The position numbers and the translations under genes are program-made. A DNA stretch of 64,000 bases from Capitella teleta (Eukaryota > Annelida > Polychaeta > Capitellidae). The notes under the pieces are model-generated. The model saw nothing but the letters and a program-made list of their open reading frames with translations. It ran no database searches and was not told where the DNA came from. The stretch lies in NCBI GenBank assembly GCA_000328365.1, contig KB309617.1, forward strand, positions 385,250-449,249, given 5' to 3'. Below, in pieces: positions 33,576 through 44,754 of the stretch. Position 1 is the first letter of the stretch. Every line of letters begins with the position of its first letter.

Positions 33576-36500
33576 CTCAATCGTTGAGCCGATTATTTCG
33601 GCCAATCATCCCTGTAATCATGTTACCAATCAATTAGGCAATCAATCATCTCCCCATACCTCAACACACCTCTCCCATGCCCCTGTCCCTAAACTCCACC
33701 ATCCATTGTATCCAATGCTCCGTGCATTTATCCCTATTTAGATGCATTTCCTACTTTCAAAGAGACGCATTTCACTTCACTTTAATTGACCTTCTTCAAG
33801 TTCAAACCATGTGTGATCTTCATTTAATTGCCCTTTAATTGAATTTATTTCTTTTCAGCCATTTGTCGCGCAGTTTCTCTCCTCAACAGTCCTCGACATC
33901 TTTTCAATTTAAATTATGCACTGATTCGATGGAGGGGTGTTTTATGCCCTTGGCGGAAAACATGGCTCACACGATGAATCCGAGTAAGATGGATATCAGG
34001 TTAGAACTGAATAATGCTCTGATTTTGTAGTTTAGTTCATTCATAATAAAATATCAGTGTTGTTGTTAACTATTACATATACATTTTTTTTTTTTTTTCT
34101 TTTTTTTTTTTTTTTTGCATTTAAAGTAATTTGTTATCAAAGATGGTCTCATTAAAAAAAAGCACACCTGTATTGTGAAACAGGTGAGCAGTAGGAATAA
34201 TTTAAACGTGGGTTAAGTATGTTGTTCTTATAACTATTCCGTATAAAACAATTACGGAAATTATAACATATATGGATACATTTAAGTCAAAATACTTTGG
34301 AATCTGATTTCTAGGTGCAAATGTTCCTGTCTCACCATTAGCAGCGTGTTTATACATACACAACACATAATAGTCCATCACATTCAGAGTCTAAATTATA
34401 TTCACACTTATGTACTAAAGTATTAATACCAGTCGGATATATGGGCGATAATACGAGCAAATAAGGGAGGCGGGCGATAACACAGTGCAGTATGCTTTTA
34501 GCAGACATTGTTCTGCGGTGTGGTTAAGCGTTGCTAATTAGAGCCGTCGCAGAAATTCACTAGAAGCCAAATGCGTTTAGGTTAATAATAGATAATCAAC
34601 AAATGATCAGCAATTAGTCTTTAAATGTGTGCCTCTGAGCCCCTGTATTACGTGGCGAGTCGGTGGCGCACCCTTAGCGGCTAGGCCCTTCCCTGTGGTA
34701 ATGTGCTTTGAATGTGGTGACAGTTGCAGCTGACGGCTCTGTTTAGCGCGCATTAATCGAGGGGCGTTAGGGAATTAGCACGCCTGACTACGGTAATCAG
34801 GAAGGTCATTGTGCTGGGTATATAGTGCTATGCCGAGTGAGTTATCACGTGGGCCTGCTGTTGCAACTGCGATACAAAGCAATGTCGATCACAAACAAAT
34901 CTCGTTATAGAAATCCTGCGGTGATTACGTCACATGGCTATCCCTAGCTTGTATGAATGCCTGTGTTCTGAATCACATCAGCACACTGTTATCGTTGATA
35001 TCAGGGGCCATTACACTGGTGAACCGTGCCGAGCTGGCATAACAAGGCTCATACATATACTATTATTGATATGTCATATATATACTTTAGTATGTGACAA
35101 CAATTTCCACAATAGCAGGATTTCTGTATACAGTAAGGAAATTCATGTATTACCCTTCGGCCTTGAACCACAGATAACATACTTTGTTCTGTGTCTGGAA
35201 CTCCTATTTATTTTGGACATTGTATTACATACATGTACATGTACATACAATATGTAAATTCATTTAATTTTTTGTTAGCTAATTAATGAATAACATGGTG
35301 GGTTTTTTTAACTACATAAATTGTATGCATTGTATACTATTCGATATGCTGAAGCGGACCCATATCAGCATGGTAAACCGTGCTGATAAAGGCAGGTTTT
35401 CCTCTCTATAAGTATGATATATAGCACAGACATTCCAATGAAGGGGTCAAAATTATGAGGAAAGCATACAGAAGACGAAACAGAAATTAAGGTTTTCACG
35501 TCTCTAAAATTACAACTATACTGTATGTATATGAGATTTGTAGGAATAAAAAGATACGTAATAACTACTGTTAGTTACTAATTGACACATTTTAATTGAC
35601 CACATTTTGATACTCAACAATAAAGGCTGCCTAAAATTATAAAAAATAGACACTTGCATGTTATCGGAATAAGCAATGTAATGCATACAGATTTTTAAGC
35701 CTTTAATCTTCAGCAACAATCAAATGATAAGGACTTATTGCAGTCATACGGCATAATACATCAATTCGTGTCTTCCGGTTTGGTTCCCTCTCCAAGGGAG
35801 AGAGGCAGAGAGGTAGGAGGGATCCCTGGATACATCTAGCTGAGATGCAAAGACATCACTCCTTGTACTCCAGCATATTCCACGCAATACCCCGTCGCCT
35901 TCAAATGCAACGAATTCAAAACGAATAGCTTAAATCTGATAACGGCATCCCATGAATATTCAAAACCACCAATAAAATGATAACGATTATTAGATTTCTG
36001 CTAACAGGCGAAATTATTATGCAAATCCGTTGGGCAAATAGATTTCCCCACATGTACCAAACGCATTAATCAGTGCCGGAGTAACAATGCTGGTGATATA
36101 TATGGAATTATTGGAAACGAAAACTACGAGATAAGAATTAGATTTGTCTTTAGATATTTCGTAAGACGAATTAGCCGTCTTTTCTCTGACACAAGGTCGA
36201 TCAGTGTGTCATCATTAGCACGCACTCGGGATAGGGATGCCTATTGCACGTGCTCAGGGGATCAACTGGGGGTGGGGGTGACGGGAGGGGGTGAGGAGAC
36301 AAAGGAAGATCAGTGTATCAGACTCGGTCCCATTTAGTCGCTTCAATCTAGCAATATTTCGGCTAAATTGCTCTTTTAAGCCGGTTCCGGCGACTGCCTG
36401 AGAGTTAGATAGGGTGACGGATTATTCGGGACACCCGATATCGGGGTAGATCCCATTGACTTTTAAGGGGACGAGAAAGCCATCACTCCCACTCCCCTTG

Positions 36501-39500
36501 TTCGCTGGAATGACAGCTGAGCCTTTTTCTCGTGTCGATAGAATAATTCACTAAATCGCATTCCAACTTGGAAACAAAATGGAGGATTCCGGATATCCGC
36601 TTTCGTCATCTGTCTTGGCTCCCTCTGCTGCAGGAGGAAAAAGATGGAAATTCAGGATGGAGAAATCGATCCCAAAGGGATTGTGGGTAATTGAATATCA
36701 CAATTAAGCTCTGTGGAGTTGGAAGTGCTTATCTGGTTGGGGGTTGTTGCCTGTTGGTGGGATTTTTCGGTGAGAATTGCAAGAAAAAAAATGGCATTAA
36801 TAATTCGCTGTGTATAATTGTATAGGAATGTATATGAGCTTTTGGTAGTTGATGCTTAAACATCCATATAATGTCAATTTTCTGGGTATTTTTTACAAGG
36901 AAAATTAGATAAAGGGGCAGAAATGAGCGGTGCTTTGCGCAACCATCTCTTCAACTCCAATCTCGTTTCGTTTCGTTTCTGTGAAATTGCGAGAAACGGC
37001 GAGGGAACATTCCGGATATTAACTTCAATTGCCCATTTCGTCGTGCTCATTCTTTGCCCATTTCGCTGGGAGATGAGATGGTCCCCATAACAATAGTCTT
37101 TCCCTTCCTGTTCTGCCAGTGATTGCCTTTCATTCCCCCACACTCTACGGCCCATAACAGCCGCAAAAATGAAACAGCGCTGCCGGCGGCCATGTTGCAG
37201 GCCCGCAGCGAGCAAATATCAGCAATTCTATTGGTTGATCGCCAGATGAGACTCAATTTCCGCTGTTTGAAGACGGTCGAAAGCCGACTAACGAGCGAGA
37301 TGAAGTTAATACCGTTAATGACGACGAAGACGATGAATTCTTTTCATTTCCGAAATGCCAGGCCAATTTCGTCAGCGAACAAAACGCGAATGGACACACG
37401 ATGCAGTTAATGACTATTGCCACAGAATAGCCATAAATCGCGCTATTAAAGCCGCTGAACACTGTAGTTAGCTGCTCAATCAACCTCCGTGCATGGCGGT
37501 GATTAGCCCTGTCCATCTCATGCACAAATGGGAGCTAATGAGCCCAAGTACCAAAGCAATTAATCAACGCTGCTAATTGCGTATATACCGGTGGAAATTT
37601 GTTGCGGGGTGGTTGTAAACTAGGTGTCAGTCGTGCGTAGGCTCATTTCGTTGATTCGGGATAATTATGACGACATGGACATTGTGCGGTTTACAATGGC
37701 CAATTCACTCGCATTTGGGTCAATTTTTGGGCCAGATTAACGGTGAATTCAATAATTTATCATTAGGCACTGATTGCTGTATTGCTATATGCGAGGTAAC
37801 GTAATCATGCACTATAGTACTAGTACTGCATTATACACCTCTACTCACAAGGGATTGCGATAATATCGACACTGGCAATGTTTTGGATTTAGGCCTTAAA
37901 TTCAATCTGAACACAATGACACGCTCGGTAAACAATACCTATGTTTCTAAGTTAAAATGAAACTTGATACTAACGTTCGCAATTGAAATTCAGAAATCAA
38001 ATAAGGGCAAGAAAAAAATTGCAATTTGCATGCAAAGTGAATAACACATAAGTAATTTGAGATTACATCGCGCTCATTCTGTATAATTGTGTATATTCTT
38101 TTACATATGATTATGCATTTCGAGCCAGCAAATTCTTAGTAAAAACATGAGAGATTCTCATCGTGATTAATAATTATAAAAGAATAATCTATCAGATGTA
38201 TCAGATATTAGATTGAATGCTTATAGCCGTGAAAGATGTAATGGTGAAATCATGATCAGCGATCAATGCATAGAGTAGAAGGAAGAAAGAAATATACATA
38301 TATTGTATATGAAGAAAAAGAAAAAGAAAAGAAAAAAATACCTTCGAAGAACGATTTTCATCTGTGGCTACCTGGGTGGCCAGGTTGGTCGGACAAATGA
38401 GACAGGTTTTTCGAGTCTAAGGTTTCCACATTGTGTAGAAATCTTAAAGGACACGTCTCTTAATGGGTTGATAGAAAGAGAGTTTCTTTCAACGTGTTAT
38501 AACAACTTCATTGACAGATCTTTATATCAGTAATCAACTGTGTCATCAAAGAGTCTTAGATTTCAAGAAAAATTAGCTCAAAATAAAAAGAGTTCTGAAA
38601 AGGACGGATTAAACGAAGAAAAAATGTGTGGTCTTTTTTTTTTACCCGAGTTTTATGTAAGTATTTCATTTAGTTATAAAGTGTCATTAAATATATTGAT
38701 GAATAGTATCTGCTTACATTTTGAGATATCTCTCCCTCAGATCTGTGAGTCGAAGAAGATTTTTTTCTTCTTCTTCTTCTTCTTGTAATTCAGAGGTGGG
38801 AGTGCGAGTAGGAGGATAGATGACTCGAGATTACTACACGGTACTAATTAATGCGTACAGGTGTATTGAAATTATGCAGGTGGGCTACAGCCTCCTGTTA
38901 ATTCACCAAGCCTGAAATAATTATAGTTACTCCAATTGAAACGATTTATATGCGCGATCATAATTATGCAGACTTGATTTATCTATATAATAATAGGGGG
39001 GCGAGTTGGAAATTGACACATAATTAAAGTGCGTGAGCATAAGTGAGGATAATTACAGCTCGCATGTTTAATAAGTCTTAATTGACTTAATGATAAATCA
39101 AACTGTATACATGTATATTGTGTTTTATTACTATCAATGAGATGCCTGCTTAAATTAACGTACATTGTATAACACGTGTGATATTTACCCACCGTAAGAA
39201 TACTTTTACAAATCATCCTTCATGTTTGTTATTCATACAATACTCATAATTCCCATATTATTCGGTTATTGCCCTCGAGGCACGCCGACCCTTCCTTTGT
39301 TCCATCTGCCCATGGCTTGAATTCTCGCTGATCAACTGCGCATTTTGCTGGAACTCAGTTTCAGTAGCAAGCAGATGGTCATTAATCCTTATTGGAGACG
39401 CATCTTGTCAATTCAGACGGATGGCAGGAGATATGAATCACACCGTTACGTAACATGACGGTAACCTTACACTGTTTATGACATAATTAATGCAACATAT

Positions 39501-40708
39501 ACATTGGTGGTGCTAACTCGACAATTTGTTCTATAAGCAATTAGAGGCATTATAGGTAATTTTATTGCTTCGTCACGGGGGAAAATAATCATAGCATAAT
39601 AACAAGAGCCAATAAAAACACTTAAGATTCATCACAAAAACAATTAAGTCATAATTAATTAAGTCATAAATAATTAATTAAGTCATAATTCCTACATATT
39701 TTTTTTTCTACCTTATTACTACTTACTAGTATATAGTTTTTAACCTTTAACCTCTGACCCCAAAGGTCACCCCGAGGATAAGTGAACATGACTAATATCC
39801 CATCGCGGGGTGAGAAATCTTAGATATGAGAAGTGTTCCGTCATTTGAGATGTCGAGCTGGATATTGGCCGTGATCGACCGATAACGCTAATTGCCCATT
39901 GCGATGAGATCGACACCCCTCGTCGACGCTCGTTCAGCCAATCTGGTGTTTATTTGTTCATTCTTCGTTCACTGCGCAACCGAAGAATTTTGCGCACGAG
40001 TGGCATTTGTCCGATAAGGAAGTCTAAGATTTGCGCATTTTGGCAAAGTAATAGGATTACTGATTAAATGGTTAAACAGTTAATCATGTCGACAGCATCG
40101 AATTTTGATATCTATTATTTAGTGCTTCTGCTTATTACTCAATTGCGTTTAAGTTGATAAGATTGTTCTTATCGCTACAATCAGAGACGAGCGGCGCCTT
40201 CAGAACAAATCTCTTGATGATCTATGTGGATTATCGCACAAAACTTATCGTTATTCGTTGCACAAGTAATTTTTAATTAGTGATTTAGAAATCTGTGTCA
40301 TGGTCATCTCATTTTTGGTTATAGTAATTCTGCGCCAGACGGAATGCTTACTGTATTGATGAATACTTAGAACTCAGTAATTGTGATAACGACCAAATGA
40401 TGGTATACAGGGTACCATAAAACCTTATCATATCAATTATTAAATAATATTGAATGATTTCAATCAGAGGAGCCAATTGAACTACAGAGTTCAAAGGTCA
40501 AACATTCCATGTACCGTTGTTTGTTGGCATCGGATTTCAACCTTTATTCAGAAGTTGTATCTATTTTATCTTAAAGTTCGCCTCTTTGGTCAGGAATTTC
40601 AACTTCGCATACACCTCTACATGTATACTGCTCAAATCTGTCTGAGGATTGACGTTGTAAAGACCAATAAAAACATTAAATACTACTTTTTCTTTTCTTT
40701 CTTTTTTC

Positions 40709-41125
40709 GGTTTCAATTTTTATTGATTCTCAGGACAAACACAAAACAAAACATAACAAATGTATAAATGGTATAAAACAAAAAAAAACATCAAATGGCC
40801 ATGAGAGAATGGGCTCCGTGTTTCACCTGTATATTGTGTGAAACATAAGAATTAATATAGAACAGAATGATGAACAAAAAAACAAAAGAGAGAAAAAAAA
40901 AGTCAAAATATAAAATACAAAATAAGAAAACAGATATTGGTATATAAATCATGCAATAGCACAAGTTAAATAAACCTTCTTTTTTTTTTTCATATTCTTT
41001 TTAAACATATACAAAGTTAGAATTATAGTTTGAGAGTGCCATGAGTCGATGTGTGCTGATGATGGTGTTCATGAGATGTGGAGCTGTGTGCATAAGAGTG
41101 CGTTGTCTCATGTTGGTGCGAGCAT
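40709..41125. repeat. Dispersed repeat, copy 1
   Basis: It shares with 45757-46117 a string of phrases in the same order. These are GATTCTCA(G/A)GACAAACACA, AACAAATGTAT(A/T)AATGG, CCTGTAT.TTGTGTGAAACAT, GAACAGAATGATGAA, GTTAAATAAA and GATGATGGTGTTC. The order and spacing fit two copies of one unclassified interspersed element, perhaps a retroposon tail. Confidence 0.65.
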
Positions 41126-41276
41126 ATGGTGTACAGATTGAGTGATTTGCGAAATGGACATTTAAATGTCAGCTTGAAATTCACATTTTAACTCTTTCGT
41201 TTTCATTTATATTTTTGCTTGTCAATATTCCCAATGCCACAGATTCATTTCGTTTTCATGTTTATGCGTGACTATT

Positions 41277-42276
41277 ACGAAGGTTGTTTGAAAAGTTCTC
41301 GGCCTAACATAGAAATTGGATATAGGTCAGCATTTCATATCAAAATTGAAGGCATTGAAATAGGGGTCGGCATTTCCTCAGAATGAGAAACTCCTGATTT
41401 AAGCGCTAATTCAAGATCTCTTTAAGAATATTGATCAGATACGGATGTCCATGTGTTTGTAGCATATTGATGAAATCATAATAAAATGCTCAAATGAATC
41501 CCATAAGAGGGCAGCACTACGTCTGGCCTAAAATTACCGTCCTTATGGTGGTTAAACATTAAAAGAAATGGGAAAACATGATGCGAGTTCTATAATTACT
41601 TGACAAATACACTTTTGTTTTTATTTCCATGTGTATGCTAAATTGTAATGAGATCAATGCACCAAACGTACTCCTAACGGTCCTGTCAACACGTTTCTCG
41701 CAATCATTTTATGGTAATTGTACGCTCCGACAAAACTTTACGTTGTAAGATGCGTCGGGCTCATTATTTTATTTTCCCGAAATATTTTTGTGACATATTG
41801 AAGTATCACGTTAGAAATGTAAATATTATAAAATCATTAAAACAGAGTGATTATCTAGAATTGCGCAAATAAAAAGAACATATGAGTACAGTCAATGTTG
41901 TACCACTGTAAAATATCCATTTAAACATAGTTAACTAAATTACCAGGCAAAATCACAAGACAGCAGCTGATGCCTTAGGTATTTGTCTTTTCCACACAAC
42001 ACAAATATTTAACTANNNNNNNNNNNNNNNNNNNNNNNNNNNNNNNNNNNNNNNNNNNNNNNNNNNNNNNNNNNNNNNNNNNNNNNNNNNNNNNNNNNNN
42101 NNNNNNNNNNNNNNNNNNNNNNNNNNNNNNNNNNNNNNNNNNNNNNNNNNNNNNNNNNNNNNNNNNNNNNNNCAGAGAAATATTAAAGCTACGTGTGATC
42201 TTGTGAATAATTGGTATGTTTGACCTCCAAACTTCACATTCTATGTTTGGCCGAGAACTTTTCGAACAACCCTCGT
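41277..42276. mobile_element. Mariner-like element with 30-bp inverted ends, internally gapped
   Basis: ACGAAGGTTGTTTGAAAAGT and then TCTCGGCCTAACAT at 41277-41310 are mirrored at 42243-42276 (ATGTTTGGCCGAGAAC, then TTTTCGAACAACCCTCGT). Ends of this form flanked by TA are typical of Tc1/mariner elements. No transposase frame is visible and part of the interior is the assembly gap at 42016-42172. Confidence 0.65.
42016..42172. other. Assembly gap (157 N)
   Basis: A run of N inside the mariner-like element, probably because repeat copies confused assembly. Confidence 0.98.
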
Positions 42277-42277
42277 A

Positions 42278-42360
42278 CAAGCCTTGTTCGAAAAGTTCCT
42301 GGCCTAACATAAAACATGCAAAATGACAGACTTGAAATTTGGAAGTCAGAGCAACAAACT
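42278..42360. mobile_element. Third mariner-like end, directly abutting the previous element
   Basis: CAAGCCTTGTTCGAAAAGTT and then CCTGGCCTAACAT repeats the terminal sequence of the element ending at 42276, with one base between them. A matching far end was not found, so it is a solo end or a nested partial copy. Confidence 0.5.
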
Positions 42361-42465
42361 ATTTCCAAGAACATACGTAATTTATAATTGATACAGACAA
42401 TAACCCCTCACAATAAATATTCTCATCGGAACCAATCGAATGAGATATACATTGGTCTTCGGCGC

Positions 42466-42715
42466 CAGGCCACGGGCGTTGTGATTGTGAATTATGATTG
42501 TTATAATTGTAATTCTTCGGTGACTCTGCAGTGCTGCCCAACTGCGTAACAAGGCCGGTCGCTGTGTACTACTGTCTATGGTGGTATGCAGGATAAAAAA
42601 CCCTTGGGATTTATCGATAAGAGTAGGGGGAAACCCCGGTCTCGGGCCTTCTGTTCTGGGGCCCGTATCACCCGAATGGGTTGGGTGGAGCCGTAAAACC
42701 CCATCACGCATCACG
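42466..42715 (+). mobile_element. SINE body without tRNA head
   Basis: The sequence from GGCCACGGGCGTTGTGATTG to CCGTAAAACCCCATCACGC matches the body and tail of the SINE at 13260-13498 almost base for base. The A and B boxes present in the other copy are absent. It is either a 5'-truncated insertion or a fusion with another head. Confidence 0.7.
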
Positions 42716-43836
42716 TCTCCGGCGCTACTGAAAAGAAGCACCGGCACACACCGATGAAAACTCACCCCTATTTTGGTACATCCAATTCACTCGATTTCAC
42801 ATGACGTCACTCGGAATTTCAAGGATGGCTCACAAGGCGAGGCGATTGAAAATGAATTCACAGTATTTGCTGAATTACGACCAATTGACTAAATGATACT
42901 ATAAATAGCAGCCAATGAGATACCACCTGTCATCGATGTGTGCCTGTGTCATGTATATGACAAGGGAACCAGTGAACAATAAATATTGACACATATCGCC
43001 TCACGGACCCTCGTGATGAACTAAAAACGTCACAATCTGCTTGCTATCGCTAGTTCAACAGTTCAACTAAAGTAATACGAGTTATATTCGGATTGCCCAC
43101 AGACTCTTGCTATGGCATAATAAAAAAGAAAAGAAAAATCTGCATTCAATTTTTAAAAATGTTAAATTTACCCTAAAAACCTGAAAATAGTTCTCGTTTC
43201 GCAGCCAGCTTCATTCGTCTATAAATTAGAATTATTCCGGGTTTAGAAGCCCTTGCCAATGCCACGCTCAGGTACGTGGATCGCTTAAACCTTCCAGAAC
43301 TGCGTATCAATCACAACGCACAATAAGCCACTGGTATGAATCATAACGCCCACCGAGAGATGAAATGTACCCTGTTGTCATAACGCACCAGGCATCGTTC
43401 TATGACCTCTGAACTATGACCTCATAATGTATTCATGGTACAAAAGGGTTTCATTCAAATTCACCCCAAAAGATAAGATGGTTAATCACAACACAACTTA
43501 TACAAATAAATCACAGCTGCACGCGCTTTGTGGAGCATTTCAGGCATCTTAAGTTTATTCAGAACTTACTGCAATTGCAGCAGTCCGTTCATTTAATTTT
43601 CTGCTCGGATTCTTGATTTGACGTCAAGCAACTTCCTGCGATTTGAATGAGTGGAAAGGGTCGCTGATTGGTTAGAAAATAAGTATTTGGGCCACGCGCT
43701 CACACAGTTTATATCGACACAGTGCGTCCGGCTTTAAAATTGCAAAACAGAAAATAATAAGTACATACTAATTATTGGAAGTAATATCCTAATGAATAAA
43801 TGCTCGCACACTCGAATACAATGAAGCACGTTATTT

Positions 43837-43842
43837 TTTATT
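43837..43842 (-). terminator. Polyadenylation signal of B3GALT6
   Basis: TTTATT on the plus strand reads AATAAA in the gene's direction, about 48 nt after its stop codon. Confidence 0.5.
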
Positions 43843-43890
43843 CAGATCGGCTGGGCATCCGTTGTACTCCCACGACTGTAGACTCAAGAC

Positions 43891-44754
43891 CTAATGTTCA
43901 ATTGGTGGACAACACTTCGAAGGGTATGCCTTCCAGTCGAAAGTGTGTCGTTTGTGGTACAAACTTTCAGATTGGCACAATCTTCCATGTTTTTGTAAAT
44001 TCTTATGTTTTTCTTCCATCATGTAAATATTCTGCTTATGAGTAACAATAAAAGAATTCAAACACCCGACGCTCATGTACTCCGTGTCGAAATCCACGTC
44101 ATGCAGTCGATGCACCTTCAAGGGTGTCAGCCAGACGGCCACAGCCACGTCTTCCGCGCGATGTGTAAACAAGTGGTGCTGGTTGGCGGTGATGTAGGTC
44201 ACCAGGTCAGCTGAGAGCACGTAGCCACCTCCTCTGGCGAATGGTATAAACCTATCACAGAGAATAAACGGTGGCGGCTCCGGCAATCCTTTCGACATAC
44301 CGTTGAAGTTGCCCCAGTAAACTGAGTCAGTTGCGTTAAATTCACGTGCTTTGGTTAACAGGAGTGGGATCTGTACGAAAGAGTCATCGTCACATTTCAA
44401 CACAAACCGGAAGTTCATATGGTGGTGGATCCAAACAAAACTCTGCAGTGTTTTTGAGGTTAATGTCTTGTAGGCGTCTTCAACATTCTCCAGCAGTAAC
44501 AGGTCTCCTGTTTTATAGTTTTCGTCGTTAAGTCGAACTTTTTCAACATTGCTTAAATGTTTAGTGCCAATAACGAAGAAACTTGTTACTTCCGGTGATG
44601 GCGTCGACAGCCATGTTGATCTGATGACGTCACGTCTCTCTTTGTTGCCTGGCGACGAGTGGACGAGGATGACCAGAGTGCTGGTTTCGCGGAACCACCA
44701 AAGGTCAGGAAAAGCAGTCGCAATGGCAAAAGTTGTGTAATACAGGAGCCTCAT
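43891..44754 (-). CDS. B3GALT6: Beta-1,3-galactosyltransferase 6 (GT31), single exon, 287 aa
   Basis: B3GALT6 adds the second galactose of the xylose-galactose-galactose-glucuronate linker that anchors glycosaminoglycan chains to proteoglycans in the Golgi. Seen here: RSTW (45-48), the metal-binding DDD in LKCDDDSF (122-124), VYWGNFNGMSKG, GGGYVLSADLV and an EDV motif (201-203). The tail includes FDTEYMSVGC, FIVTHKQ, EKHKNLQKHGRLC and DWKAYPSKCC. That tail matches vertebrate B3GALT6, not other GT31 enzymes. The N-terminus is short: only about 20 fairly hydrophobic residues precede the catalytic part, against a longer stem in vertebrates. An in-frame stop lies upstream of the ATG, so no extension within this exon is possible. 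An upstream exon cannot be excluded. Confidence 0.9.
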   Translation of the reverse strand: MRLLYYTTFAIATAFPDLWWFRETSTLVILVHSSPGNKERRDVIRSTWLSTPSPEVTSFFVIGTKHLSNVEKVRLNDENYKTGDLLLLENVEDAYKTLTSKTLQSFVWIHHHMNFRFVLKCDDDSFVQIPLLLTKAREFNATDSVYWGNFNGMSKGLPEPPPFILCDRFIPFARGGGYVLSADLVTYITANQHHLFTHRAEDVAVAVWLTPLKVHRLHDVDFDTEYMSVGCLNSFIVTHKQNIYMMEEKHKNLQKHGRLCQSESLYHKRHTFDWKAYPSKCCPPIEH

